From Hemerocallis citrina (lineage: Eukaryota > Streptophyta > Magnoliopsida > Asparagales > Asphodelaceae), in the NCBI GenBank assembly GCA_017893485.1, contig CM030367.1, forward strand, positions 144,325,767-144,389,766: a DNA stretch of 64,000 nucleotides, read 5' to 3'. This document shows, piece by piece, positions 47,206 through 59,746 of this stretch (position 1 is its first letter; every line of letters begins with the position of its first letter). A program made the position numbers and the translations under genes. Below the pieces are notes generated by a model. That model saw nothing but the letters and a program-made list of their open reading frames with translations. It did not search any database and was not told the origin of the DNA.

Positions 47206-50200
47206 TATTGGATCCTGTATGCAAGGCAAATAACACAAAGAGAGTCAACACAGCAAACACTGCGATGTATCCTGGTTCGGTCCTCTCGACCTACGTCCAG
47301 TCCCCAAGCAACCCACTTGAGATTTTTCACTATTCTTGAAAAAGTTACATGATTTGTAACCCATGTTTTTCCAAAAACGTATTTTTGTGTATTTTCTGTA
47401 TTTTAAAAATTTTTGCAAATTATTTTTTTCGATTTTCAAATTCTTTTGTCAAATTGTATTTTTGGATCTTTTATTAAAATCTATTTTCGATCAATAATTT
47501 TATTTGTAACTATTTACTATGTTATTTATACAAATTTTATTATTATTATTATTACTATCATTATTTTTATCAGTATTATTTTAGTCAGTATTATTATTTG
47601 CATTATTATTTTATTATTATAATTTTTTTATCATACTCTAATTTATCTAATAATGTTATATTATTTTTTAATGGATTTTATAAACCCTGTTTTCCATATT
47701 GGATATTCCAATACCCTTTAACCTATTCAAACCCTATCCCCAACCCGTTATTTAGTAAACCTTTTACCCATTAACCTATCCTACCCTACCCATTTCACCA
47801 CCAGCACCTAACCTTATTCTACCCACAACCCAAACCCGATAAGCCCCAAACCCCATCTGCACCTAAACCCTAAAGTTCCCCACCTATACATTCACCCTGT
47901 TACCCCCATCCCCCCCTCCCCCCGACTTCTCACCTTCTGCAACCTATGCAGCCGCCCCATACCCTGTTTCCTTCCGCCTCTTCATCTCCCGCTCATCCCT
48001 TTCCCTGTGCACGCCCCCATCGCGACCTCAGCTACGACACCTCTCCGGTGCCCTCCCTGTGCGCTATCACCCCCAGCGACAGCCCCTGCCTCTCCCTGTT
48101 CTCCACCGCAACCAGTGCAGCAGCCAGTCGCGACTCGTCCACCTTCGACTGCAGCGACAACTGCATTCGTCGACAGCCAGCACCACCCTATCGACCCCCC
48201 GGTGCTCCTCCCGAGTGCCCTAATCTCTTCCCTTTCCCTGTGCGGCACCCCACGACGCTGACGAGTTACTGCAGTAGCAACAATGCCGCTGTTTTCCCGC
48301 GACGCACAGCTGCCGGTTGTCACCAAGCTTTGCTGTTGGTTGGTTTTGATCATCTTCAATGTGAGCCGTCGATCGTCGTGATCATCTTGATCATCATGAT
48401 CATGTCCCTTGGTTTTGATTCTGACCATCCATTGGATCTTGATCATCATGCTTGATTGGATGTGGGCTGTCGATCTCCTCTTGATCATCCGATTAGATCC
48501 TAACCATCCGATCTCTCCTTGATCGTCACGATCATGATGATCATCAACTTCCTTTGATCTCAGTCGTTCGATCGATCGATCTTGATCTTCATCATTATCT
48601 TCATCATCAGGAAAATCTGACCGTCCAATCTGATCCGATCATCTTGATCTTTATCTTCAATCTCAGCCATCCGATTGTGTTCGTGATTGGTTCGTGATTT
48701 GTTCGCTTGTGTTCGTGTCCGAGAATCCATTTCCGTTATTCTTGCTTGGAGTCGTTTCGTCATTGGTTAAGGCAAGTAAATTGTACTCAATTTCTTTGTA
48801 TGATACAAGTCATAAATTCCGCTTGTAGTGTAGTTGGATTCTAGAGACAACTCATGTGTGATGTATTTTTGATGGGTATTGTCTCTATAGTGCTATTTGA
48901 CCATAGTTGCCTCACGACACAAAGTTGACATGAAACAACTTATGTTTTGACCGTTCTTGATGTGATTATATTTGTGAGATAATTATGAGAATTTGTGTTG
49001 TTTGGATCCATGTGATATACTTGTTGTGAACATGCCATATTTCCTATTTCATGATGTTTGGACACTTAGTAGAATCTATAACATGTTTGGTTATGTCTGG
49101 AACGAGTTTCGTATGTTGTATGTTGATTTATTGTTAAGAGAAAAATATGTACTTTGTCAGTGATCAATTTTGATTGGTATTTTAGATCATATTAAGGTCA
49201 GTATCTTAACTTCAGTATTAAACATGATTTTTAAAGAAATCCGTCTTCTTTTCAAACTCTCTGACCTTGATCAATTTCGTTTTCGTATGTGTCAGATATG
49301 GTTGTTTTCCTACAGAGGTGTATTATATTTCCAGATTTCTTTTCTTGATGATTTCAATGAGTAAACTATTTTGATACTAGTACTAAACATATTATTTTGA
49401 TCTGAAATTTTGGTCAGTATTTCTAAACTTAATTAGGGATTACCCATAATTTTGGTGGATTTTATTGATGAGTTTTATGACCGATTTCATGCTTGTTTAC
49501 AAAAGCTATACATGCTGGATTTTGCTCGCTGTTCTGTAAAGAAGTGTGTTTTCACCCTAATTCCTTTTACTGTATGAAAAATATTTATGAAATATGCAAG
49601 TTATCTTATTTTTTCTATTTTCATCTCCCTTTGGAGGATTTAGATTTCGTTTTACGGTTTGCTAGATATTACAGTTTTCGTACAGCAGTGTTGGAAATTC
49701 TAGATTTGCCAAACTATCATTTCTTGATGTTTTCTGATTTTTGTTGACTAAACTAATCTTACTGGAAAATTATGAAACTTTATATTCTGATACTGGACAT
49801 ATAGGGGAATACCCCAGACTTTTCCTGGATTTATTTGAGGTGTTTTGATGTTGCTTTCCTTACTTTGAATTGATTTACTGATTTCTAGCTGAACGTATTT
49901 TCTGGATTCAAATCAGTTTTGAGTTATGTTTTTGTGAAATACTATGTGACTTATATATGTTTTCTGGATTCGTCCGGGAGTCTATTTTCTAGAAGTTTTG
50001 ACAGATTCAGATTTGCTTATTTGTAACAACGGAAATCTCAGTTTTGGTGCAGTAACGTCTTGTTGTCCCGAATTGATATTTTGCCATGTTTAAATATTTG
50101 CATGTTGTTTCTTGTATTTTGTGATTTAGAACTTGTTCCTTGCATCATACGAGCTCTTGATACATCCTTGTCCTGTCCCTATTTTGTTCTCGTTATCTCG

Positions 50201-52305
50201 TGATCATGTGTATTTAGTAATAAAAAGTAACAAGCTGGGGTTTAAGGAAAAGATCTAATAGTAGATAATTCAGAAACGTGTACTCAGAAGGGGGCCCGTG
50301 TTTCCCACATTTGAAATTTGGTATGTGATTTGGAATATTTGAAATTTGGTATTTTATTTGGATTATTTGGAATTTGGTATATGATTTGGTTAATTTGGAA
50401 TTTGGTATATGATTTGGATTACTTGTCCCTGAGTACACTGCCCTCTGTGGTCCACTATGAAATCTAAAATGTAACTTGTTTGAATGTAGCAACCATGTGA
50501 TAAAAAGCTGGGGCGCATGAACTGCTACCTAGATAGTAATAAATACACGACTTGAACATGATCACTTGACACTTGACACTTGATTACTTGTACATGATAC
50601 ATGATGCCTGATACTTGTTCACTTGATACTTGATACTTGCTACATGTACTCGATACTTGCTACCTGATGTTTACATAATACTTGTTCACTTGACACTTGA
50701 TATATGCTACTTACACTTGTTCATCATTCCATGCTAGTTGTTGTATTTTATTATCATGCCTATTCCATGCTATTTGTTAGTTTTTCCCATGTACCTGTAT
50801 CCTGCACTAAAAACGGCTCATAACTTGTATTGACGAGATTTTGTTTTCTTTTTCCTATTCTTGCAATTGTTAAATTGCAGATTTTGGAGAACATGTACCA
50901 GATGGAATAGGCGAGATGAGATATTAGTGCTGGACTTTGCTTTTATTATATTGTTGTTGCTTATTTGAACAATTGTATCTTGTACTTGGATTATTTGTAT
51001 TTGAGCAATGTGACCCAGGATATTTGACCTATTCATATCTGGATTATTTGAGATTAATATATTTTGTTTCAAGTATTCTTGTTGGTATTTTGGTTTATAT
51101 GTGCATGCTTGGTTGACTTTTTTGCTTCCGACTCTGATTATTCTCGTGAAATGTTGTAAGAATTCTAAACAACTTATGGATGGTGAAAATCATTCGCTGG
51201 CTTAGTCACGTATTCGCTGGCTTAGTCACGTATTCTCTTTTGGGAAGCGGGGCATGACAAGAATACTCTACGGCCTTTGACAACAACTATATCAAATCCG
51301 TAGACCTATCTCACCACTAGAGAGAGCACAACTCACTCTACACCCTAGAGTGAAACCGACTCTAAACCGGAGTCCTACTCTCCAACCGAGAGTACCACTC
51401 TCACAACCCGAGAATGAAACAACAACAACAAGAGATTTACAACAACCTAAAGCCTTGTATGTGAAAGTGCTTTTAGTATAGTGGCTATCAAATTGACTTC
51501 TGACTTCAGCTAGAATGAATTCAATGTTATACTAGACTGAAAATCATAGAACCAAGTCTTAAAGAAATTGAATGCTTTGAACAACTTGTTCTTTTCTTTT
51601 CTCAAAAGCAAAAGACTTGAAATCAAAAATTTAGGAGTTAAGTCACCTTTGCCAAACGAATTCTATACTCTTTTGATAGAGTTAGAAACATTTGGACGTT
51701 GAGAGATAGAATCTCAACTGCCATACAACGGCAGTAAAAATGTTTGAATTTGAAAAATAAGTTTTAAATTCAAAAAACTGTCAAAAATGGCTCGAGCAGT
51801 CGATTGGGTTGCTATAAGAGTCGACTGGTCAGAGCTTGAATAAGTTCAGTCAGTTTCGTACTCAACAGTCGACTGCTTCCAAGAGTAAGTCGACTGGTAC
51901 TCAATCAGCTGAACTTATAAAAGCTTTGTTTTGAAATTTTGATTTTGTAAAACATTTTTCTTTATTTAGGGAATGTGTGAGTGTGTGTGTGACAAGAATT
52001 TTACAAAATTCTAAGACTCACAAATAATACAAACAATATTACAAGTCATTTGTTCAAATGTAGCTCTTGAAAGTCTTGAACTTGAAACTTGAAAGCTCTT
52101 ACAAGTCGTGAACTTGAACTTGAGTCTTAGTGGTTTGATCTTGTCTTTATGGCTTGCACAAATACTTTTGAAAGATTCATCACATTGTATTGGGATGCTT
52201 CATCATGATATTGACCTTGACCACTTTTGATACACACTGCAAAAGATATGTAATATATAGAACAATTGTGTATTGTGTTGTAGTCATCAAAATCAAGTAT
52301 CTACA
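47206..52305 (-). mobile_element. 5' LTR of the SIRE-like element, split by an insertion
   Basis: 47206-47354 and 51260-52305 together align end to end with 38988-40176. The LTR end beside the PBS reads TATTGG on the plus strand where the other LTR has TGTTGG, so the terminal CA is mutated to TA here. GTCGAC motifs occur at 51797-51895. Confidence 0.92.
47355..51259 (+). mobile_element. LTR-like insertion in the SIRE-like 5' LTR
   Basis: 3905 bp, from TGTAACCCATG to CGGGGCATGACA. Comparison with the intact left LTR shows exactly where it entered. Flanks are TGATT (left) and AGAAT (right), a TSD with two A/T changes. It has no pol or gag. Contents: ATT-rich simple repeat (47520-47640), a C-rich stretch (47700-48260), GATC/ATC-rich repeats (48340-48690), GAATTTGGTATATGATTTGG repeats (50320-50430), ACTTGATACTTG repeats (50560-50720) and a 22-bp direct repeat near 51190. 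Open frames at 47946-48488 on both strands are compositional and I do not call them genes. Confidence 0.78.
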
Positions 52306-53100
52306 GTTCACTCATCTCAAAACAAGTGTTTCAGCCATCTTCATGGAAGTTGAGAAAGGATGGGATAATCCACCCTCTCCCCAAGATGTCAACGTCTAGC
52401 AAAAGAAGAGATAGAAATAAGTGGTGCACATTTCACAAAGACCATGGACGGATCAATGACAACTGCCGAGCCCTCAAAGAAGAATTTGAAGGTCTGATTC
52501 GCCGGGGCTATCTTTCTCAATTTCTCCAACAAAACAACAACGCCGAAACCTCTCCACCACGGGGGGCTAATAAGCGTCAAGAGATACCCTCCGAATTGCG
52601 AGACTCAGAACATATGGCCATTCCCCAATCAATTCACGGAGGCCTAATGGGAGGTGATTCCAACTCCTGCAAAGTGTTTATCAAGGAATTTATCTCAGTA
52701 ACATCCCACATGTCAAGAGCATCGGGGTCCCGATATCTTTCTTCGACAAATACTTAGAAGGTGTCTGAACACCTCACTGCGATGCATTCGTCAAAAATCT
52801 TTGCATGGTGAAAAATTAAGTATTTTGCATCCTGGTAGACAACAGAATCTCAGTAAACATACTTTTCATGAACATGGTGAAAAATTAAGTATTTTGCATC
52901 CTGGTGGACAACAGATTCTCAGTAAACATACTTTTCATGAACACTTTCAATGGCCTCAAGCTCTCCCGAGACTGGCTCAAGCCAGCCGGATATACACTCC
53001 ACAGATTCTCCGGTGTCCCCATTCAAGTAGAAGGAATCGTCACACTTGATGTGACAACAAGAAAAGCCCCCGTTATTCGAATATAAGCACTAGACTTTAT
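52306..53100 (+). pseudogene. Tat-lineage Gag end and protease
   Basis: THLKTSVSAIFMEVE continues gag in frame from 38987. After a frameshift, KRRDRNKWCTFHKDHGRINDNC, then ALKEEFEGLIRRGYL match the zinc-binding end of Tat Gag. The protease follows from about 52640 (GGLMGGDSN, FCILVDNR, NTFNGLKLSRDWL, FSGVPIQVEGIVTLDV). The usual catalytic LVDNGSS-type motif reads LVDNRIS and LVDNRFS, so the Gly is lost. 52805-52873 is duplicated in frame as 52874-52942. Confidence 0.82.
52805..52942. repeat. 69-bp in-frame tandem duplication at the protease active site
   Basis: Two copies of ATGGTGAAAAATTAAGTATT and the rest of a 69-base unit. The period equals 23 codons, so the duplication keeps the frame but repeats the active-site loop. 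Confidence 0.9.
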
Positions 53101-53714
53101 GGTAGTTGATGTCAAAGCCACATACAACGCAATATTCGGCCGTCAAGGCCTAGGGGCTTTCCATGTAGTTGCTTCCGCCTTCCATATGAAAATATAGTTC
53201 CCAACAATAGCAAACGTAGGTCAGGGAGCAAACTAGCAGCACGAGCATGCTACACCGCTACAATAGGGGGTTCGGTTCTTCCCTCGATGTCATAGAGTTA
53301 TCGCCAGAAAGCAGTCACAGTAATTCCAAGACCGTAAACAAGCTTGAAGTCACTGCCATAAACAAAGCTGCTAAGAACTTCCAAACCTGTCAAATCATCT
53401 CTCACCAGGTTCAAACTCGTTCTCATCATAACCCAACAATAGACCTGAATCTCCTACCCGAAGCCACTCCGCTCATTCAATGGAAAGAAATAGTCCTGCC
53501 AACACACATTGGCGAATCTAAAGATCTCCCATTCTCTATGCAAAACAATGGGAGGATCGTTCCGAAACAGGAAAGTCTAGGCAAGTTCTACCAAGTTGTT
53601 CGCCTAACGGTTCATCAGCTTGAAGACACAGGGGGCCAGGAGATATCAATAGGGACTTGGAAAGTAGAACACCTTATGAAGTTTAATGAGGGCATCCAAA
53701 ACATCCTCTCTTAG
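53093..53714 (+). pseudogene. Tat protease end joined to the end of pol
   Basis: 53093-53220 reads LDFMVVDVKATYNAIFGRQG, the end of the protease domain. After about 350 bases without a domain I can name, QVVRLTVHQLEDTGGQEIS and GTWKVEHLMKF (about 53590-53690) match the very end of Tat pol, where a short beta-rich domain is followed by NSWN.D.L..F. Reverse transcriptase, RNase H and the integrase core are missing, so there is a large internal deletion. Confidence 0.65.
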
Positions 53715-53989
53715 TAGTAGATGCAAATTTTCTTAATTTGTAAAAAAGGCCCGCCACTAGAGCAGCCATTTAGTTTTACTTTTCAATAAAGACCGCTTTT
53801 ACTACCGGACACTGCATGTAATAACGGTCAGCCACTTGAGTAGCCGCTTAGTATTATTTTCCAATAAAATTTTGTATTAACTTTTGCAAAATTATTGTAC
53901 AACTCTACAAATGCATACAATCAGTTAAAAACAAGCCTACTCCAACAATGGCATCAAAAACTCAGTAGAAGCTTCTTATAAGATGGGTT

Positions 53990-54437
53990 TGAAGTCCATA
54001 CCCATGGCTCGAAGTTACTCTAGAAGTTTTCAACAAATCAAGTTCACAATTTGCTTCACCATTAGATCGGCTCCTGCAATCCGTTAGCGCCTTCACAACA
54101 GGTTCAGAGTCCATGGCTCGATGTTACTTTTGTAACTTGCAAAAAAACATGTCCGGAGTTCAACTCGTCATTTGATACGCTCTTGCAACCAGATAGTACT
54201 TAAATTAACAAGTTCGGAATCCATACCCATGACTCGGAGTTACTTTAGCAACTTTCAACCAAGCACGTTCACAGTTCAACTTGTCATTCGATCTTTTGTA
54301 GAAACTAGTTAAAATTCCATGACAGATTAGAGGTCCAAAATCGTGGATTGTAGTTACTTCAATAAAATTTACAAAAGCAACATTTGGGATTCAACTCGCC
54401 ACTCGATGTGACCCTCACAATTTGTCGGAAGACCCAT
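53990..54437. repeat. About four degenerate ~120-bp repeats in the Tat 3' region
   Basis: CCATACCCATGGCTCG-like starts followed by GTTACT, AACTTTCAAC-like and TTCAACTCGTCATTCGAT-like segments recur at about 120-base spacing. They lie after the end of pol. 53715-53990 holds only untranslated Tat sequence with AATAAA-like motifs. Confidence 0.65.
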
Positions 54438-54442
54438 ACAGC

Positions 54443-55968
54443 TGTTGGTGTATGCCCTAGAGGCCATTTGTGTATTGACATGACTAGTTTACATTGTATC
54501 ATGATATTTATTTCATATTTAGACATTTTTTTTTATTATGTTGTTTATTTTGAATTAAATGAACATAATGAAATTCTTAGAATAGTAAGTTTAATGTCAT
54601 ATGATATCAAGTGTATGACTTGATTGTGAGATCCTATTAGCTGAAATCAAAACACTATTCTTAAATGTCACTAGTCAAGTATTATTGTGAATTAAGACAA
54701 TAGTAATACATAGAGATTAGTGTATGTGTAGATTGGTAACCATTCTCAAAGGTCATGGATATGAGATATCAAGTCTTCACATAGGTAGATTTTAACGTAA
54801 TAATGTACTGGACTGACCCACCATGAGAACGCTGCATGGATCGTTATGTGAATGTCATAAGCAGTTCTCACAGTGACCATGGTGTACATAGTCTTTTGAC
54901 TTGAAGTCACTATGGTTCCCGACATGAGAAGTTATATGTTTTAATGCCGTCAAATGTTGCCTGAAATAAGGTGATTATAAAGTCGACTATTGGATATACT
55001 ACAAATCATGCGAAGAGATGTGAGTGACTTAGATAGGATTTGTCTCTCTTACATAACAAGAGCTATATCTACGGGCCCCTTGATTAAGTGAGACTGCAAA
55101 ATATATGGTCGTGCTCAAATGAGTTAATATGAGATGTTGTTCTCATTTGTTTTAGTAATTCTATTTGGACATCAAAAAACCAAAGATTGAATTATACAAG
55201 GGTGACACACTCTATGCCTTGTGTTCAATTAAGATATCGGGATAAAGAGACTAGACTACATGGTAACATTGATTACAGATAGGTTATTTCAAATCACTTA
55301 CATTCCCGTTACTTGAGTAGCAGTGATGTATTGCTAGATACCGCTCACTATTTGTAATACTAGAATATGATTTTAGTATAACTGTTAACGTAATGAGAAC
55401 CTACAGGGTCACACATTTAGAAAGCATCGAAATTAAGATTTATTTCATTAGATGAAATTAATTAGGGATCCAAGTTAGACTTGGACTCCTGATATTGGTT
55501 CGACATTTAATTAGATTAAATGGGCCTACTAAAGTTCAAAGGCCCACACACGAATCTGACTCAGGTCAGATTGTGAGCCCAACAACCTCATTACTCTCTT
55601 AGGGTTGGTTGTTTGCACCTATATATATGATATGTATCTGTGGAAAAGAGAGACGTTAAAATATATATATATATATATAGCCGTCACAGAAAGTGAGTGA
55701 GAGAGATCGTGAGGAGGAACATCCCCTTCCCACAGCTAGCATCGCGATCTGGGGAAGAGCTGTTTTTCATTCCTTTCGTGTGGATACCATAGAGGCAACG
55801 TAATATTTTAGTGCTATGATCAACATATTGTGGAGACAACAGATTCATCTTTAAAGTATAACTCCTAAACACGATTTATGGTTTTCGCATAGATCCATGG
55901 TTAGGTTTCGACATTTTTGTAACTTTTCCGCTGTGTATTTAATCTGTGATTGCATTCGAAACTTAACA
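54443..55968 (+). mobile_element. Copia-type solo LTR, TSD ACAGC
   Basis: 1526 bp, from TGTTGGTGTATGCC to ACTTAACA, with perfect TSDs ACAGC at 54438-54442 and 55969-55973. There is no internal region. TATATATA runs near 55620 and 55660 may hold the promoter. The start resembles copia LTRs I have seen beginning TGTTGGTGTA; family assignment is inference. The orientation is from the terminal sequence and is not certain. Confidence 0.92.
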
Positions 55969-56209
55969 ACAGCAAGTTTGGAAAACAAGTCACCTTCAAA
56001 GTTGCTCTTACAAATAGCTAGGTACAAGACAGATAAGCTTTAAACTTCGTGAAATATTGCGCACACCGTCTATACACAACAAACTTGAGACCATGTTATT
56101 TAGCTACAAAGAACCCAGTCGACAACCCATCAATCTCAACAAAAATTCTCATTACAATGAATTACAATGAATCTACGTTTGATGCTTAAGAAGCAGTACA
56201 AAAGTCCAA

Positions 56210-57600
56210 ACACTATACAACAAGCTCAACGCCGCGCACTCCGCTCGAGCTCCATTAACAACTCGTTGGCTCCAAAAAAACGAGTTCAACGCTTCGCTCT
56301 CCGCTCGATCTCCATCAACAACAAGTTTGATGCCTTGATCCCTGCTCAAGCACCATCAACAACTTGTTGACCCCAAAAAACGAGTTCAACGCTCTGATCT
56401 TCGCTCGAGCTCCATCAGTAACTCGTTGGCTCCAAACAACAAGTCCAGCACCCTGATCTTTGCTCGAGCTCCATCAGGCAACTCGTTGGCTCAGAACACG
56501 AGTTCGACGCTCCGCTATCCGCTCGAGCTCCATCAAGCAACTCGTTGGCTCCGAACAATGAGTTCAATACTCTACTCTTCGCTTCAGCTCCATCAAGCAA
56601 CTAGTTGGCTCCGAACAATGAGTACAACGCTTCGCTCTCCGCTCGATCTCTGCTCAAGATCCATCAAGTAACTCATTGGCTCCAAACAACGAATTCAACG
56701 CTCCGCTCTCCGCTCGAGCTCCATCAAGCAACTTGTTGGCTCCAAACACCGAGTTCAATGCTCTGCTCTCCCCTCGAGTTCCATCAACAATTTGTTGACT
56801 CCAAACAACGAGTTCAGTGCTCTGCTCACTGCCCAGGCTTCGTCAATAACTTGCTGACTCTAAACAACAAGTTCAATGTCTTGCTCTCCGCATGAGCTCT
56901 ATCAATAACTCGTTGACTCCAAACCACGAGTTCAACACTCCGCTCTCTGCTCGAGATCCATCAACAACTCGTTGGCTCCAAACAACGAGTTCAATGCTTT
57001 GCTCACTGCTTGATCCCCATCAACAACTCGTTGGCTCCAAACAATGAGTTCAATGCTTTGCTCACTGCTTGATCCCGAACAATGAGTTCAACGCCTTGCT
57101 CTCTGCTCAAGCACCGTCAACAACTCGTTCACTCCAAACGAGTTCAACCCTCTGCTCTCCACTCAAACTTCATCATCAACTCATTGGCTCCAAACAACGA
57201 GTTCAGTGCTCTGCTCATCGCTCAAGCACCGTCAACAACTCGTCGACTCCAAACAACGAGTTCAACCCTCTGCTATCCGCTCAAACTCCATCAACAACTC
57301 GTTGGCTCCAAACAATGAGTTCAATGCTCCGCTCACCGCTTGAGCCCCATCAATAACTCTTTGACTCCAAACAATGAGTTCAACGTCATGTTCTTCGCTC
57401 AAGTTCCGTCAACAACTCGTTGGGTCCAAATAACGAGTTCAATGCTTCGCTCACCGCATGAGTTCTGTCAACAACTCGTTGACTACAAACAACGAGTTTA
57501 GCGCTTTGCTCTATGCTCAAAATCCATTAATAACTCGTAGACTCCAAACAACGAGTACATCGCCCCGCTCTTTGCTTGAGTCCTTCCAACGAACCCTCAT
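56210..57600. repeat. 60-bp minisatellite, each unit with a hairpin
   Basis: About 23 units of roughly 60 bases. The typical unit has AACTCGTTG, GCTCCAAA, CAACGAGTT (a perfect 9-bp stem with an 8-base loop), followed by CAACGCTCYGCTCTCCGCTC and GAGCTCCATCA. Point changes occur in many units, but the stem is usually kept. Long open frames on the plus strand (for example 56605-56895) are caused by the repeat. It lies in the 3' region of the Tat element. Confidence 0.9.
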
Positions 57601-57639
57601 CTTGATTCAATAGGCTCGGCATCCAACATCGGCCTAGAA

Positions 57640-58150
57640 TTGTCTCTAAAAACTCGCTAGGCACAAACAGTGAGTCCAAACATCAGCTCCGTCACAGGGA
57701 GTCTCTACAAGCATGATGGGCACAAACGACAAGCTCTACATCAACTCAATCAAATAGTAGCCTTTATAACTTGTTGGGAACAAACAACAAGTTCGAACGT
57801 TCAACTCCGTCTTAGATTCGTCTCTCCAAACTTGATAGGATCAAATGGCAAGTCCAACAACCAACTCAGTTTCAGAGTTGTCTCTCCAAAATTTGTTGGG
57901 AGCAAATGGCAAGTTCAATGTTCAACTCTGTCACAGTGTTCTCTCCAAGCTTGTTGGGAACAAACATCGAGTTCAAATGTCCATCCCCGCCACAGAGTTC
58001 TCTATTAACTTGCTGAGATCAAACAACAAGTTCCGGCCCCGCCACGAGGAGGTCTCTACAAAACTTGTTGGGTGCAAACTGCAAGTTCAACGTTCAACAC
58101 TGCCTCAGAAGTTGTCACTATAAACTCATCGGGATCGAATGGCGAGCTCT
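57640..58150. repeat. Second hairpin array, ~65-70-bp units
   Basis: Seven or so units with ACTTGTTGGGAACAAAC followed by AAGTTC, GTTCAACTCCGTC and GTCTCTCCAA. The paired ACTTGTTG and CAACAAGT again give a hairpin in the best units. It is related in layout but not in sequence to the 60-bp array. Confidence 0.75.
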
Positions 58151-58159
58151 ACGACCAAC

Positions 58160-59020
58160 TCCGTCTCGCAATCTAATGATGAAATGCTCGATCAACAAAA
58201 CAAGCGAAAAACCCAACGTTTGGTCAACAAAAGAGCAATTCGACGAGGAAAACCGTTCAACAAACATGTGGTGGGCAAAAAATATCCAGATTAAACTCCA
58301 AAAACGAGTTGGCAAGCACAAGAAGTCATAATCACTAAAAGATCCTATTGGTGGATTAAGAGAATCATAAAGTGAACTTTGTATATATGTGTGTGTGCGT
58401 GCGTGCGTGCGCGTGTGTGTGCGTGTGTAGCAAGCTTCAAAAATTTGGGCTCAGCTTCAAACAGCAAAAACCCAAAGTTCAAAAGTCAATTGACTAAATG
58501 GGTCTGCGAGTACAAACCCACATACCAAGCAAAGACCAATGTGTTAAAACAGATAGCGGATTTCGGGTACAAAACCAAACCCGAACTGCAAAGAAACTTC
58601 TTCTCCAATAACTCCACTGTCAAACTCCAACAGTAGCTTTCTTGGTCAACAAATACTCCAATAACAAAGAGCCCTGCTCCAAAACTAAAAAAAATGGGTT
58701 TATAGAAATGAGCAAAAAAGCCCAACTTTGTGGCTCATGGGTTCAAAAACAAGGAGAGGAAGGTAAGCGGATCGGGTCACGTCACCAAATCCATCACCAA
58801 ATCCAAACTCGTTTTTACCTTAAACCCGAACCCTGGCCTTTTCATCTCCAGAAACTTAAACCCACATTCTCCAAAGCTCCTTCCTCAAAATCATCCTCAT
58901 CGACCAACTCGAAAACTTCCAAACTTAGAGCTCCCACCTCGCCAATATTTCCACCAAAACTCCCGATCGACAGTTCCATAGCTTACCAATGCTTGTAAGA
59001 GCTTTGCAGATCTGAGAAGC
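58160..59020. other. Tat 3' region with no recognisable gene
   Basis: Contains a GT/GC-rich simple repeat at 58383-58428 (TGTGTGCGTGCGTGCG). Open frames on either strand have no family features that I can recognise. Confidence 0.5.
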
Positions 59021-59520
59021 ATAGCTCGGTGAGAACGAATAGCAACATAGCTCTCTGCGAGATGAGTAGGTAGCTCAGCGAGAAGTTGTGAGAAGTTTTT
59101 GCTCGGCAAAGTTGTGAGAAGTTGTAATCTGAGTGGGTAGCTGAGTGAAGTAAGTAGGTCGGTGAAAAGTTGTAGCTCGACTGAGCTTGACACAGATTGT
59201 AGCACGGCCACTGTCGACGAAGACCTTAGCTCGCCTACGCTTGCAGCTCGATGAAGGGAAATGGTCAACTAAAAACTCCGAAAATAGAGCCTCCCTTGAA
59301 AAAACAGAGCTTAACCTATAGCTTGGTGAGACGTTTAAAACTCCATAGCTCGCCAAGACTTCATAGCTCGATGATGCTCTGCCCCATAGCTCGGCTTGGA
59401 GAGCTTCGTAGCTCAGCGAGGTGCTTAAGTTGTTAATGGAGATAGGTCAGTGAAAGTGGTAGCTCGGCGAAGGAGTAAGCTTGACGAAGGAGGAAGCTCG
59501 ACGAAGCCCTTAAAATTCAA
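59020..59520. repeat. Degenerate AGCTCGGCGA repeats
   Basis: TAGCTCGGTGAG, TAGCTCAGCGAG, TAGCTCGATGA and similar 10-12-base variants recur every 20-40 bases. It is part of the repeat-rich 3' end that stops at the LTR at 59747. Confidence 0.6.
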
Positions 59521-59746
59521 AAAATTGCCATAGGTCAGCAAAACAGTCGGCCAAACTAGGCGCTTTCTCGCTGTGGTCATGGCCCATCAAATCGTCAAGA
59601 GATGTGCACTAGCGCAAGATCAGCTTTCAAGATCGCGCCACGCCAGCTCTGTCGCCCAGCTCTCCTTCTCCGCCTTCAGATCACACTCAGCAGGCGAGCT
59701 GAGGTGAGATCAACGCACCAAATTGTGCCACATCGCCATCACCATC

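Larger units (their letters stand above)
38988..52305 (-). mobile_element. SIRE-like Ty1/copia element, TSD GTTCA
   Basis: Perfect TSDs GTTCA lie at 38983-38987 and 52306-52310. LTRs are 1189 bp (38988-40176) and about 1190 bp once the 47355-51259 insertion is removed from the right one. On the minus strand the order is 5' LTR, PBS, gag, protease, integrase, RT, RNase H, an extra ORF, PPT, 3' LTR. A long element with an ORF between RNase H and the 3' LTR is the arrangement of the SIRE/Maximus lineage; the lineage name is inference. Confidence 0.95.

Noticed and set aside
47946..48488. Two open frames of about 169 codons on opposite strands
   Set aside because: The region is extremely C-rich, which depletes stops; the peptides are low complexity and lie inside an LTR-like insert.
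56210..58150. Regularly spaced repeats as a possible CRISPR array
   Set aside because: Plant nuclear context, units fully repetitive without unique spacers, no cas genes; it is a minisatellite in a retroelement.
58642..59436. Overlapping open frames on both strands as a host gene
   Set aside because: No family features, no splice pattern, and the region is dominated by AGCTCG-type repeats.
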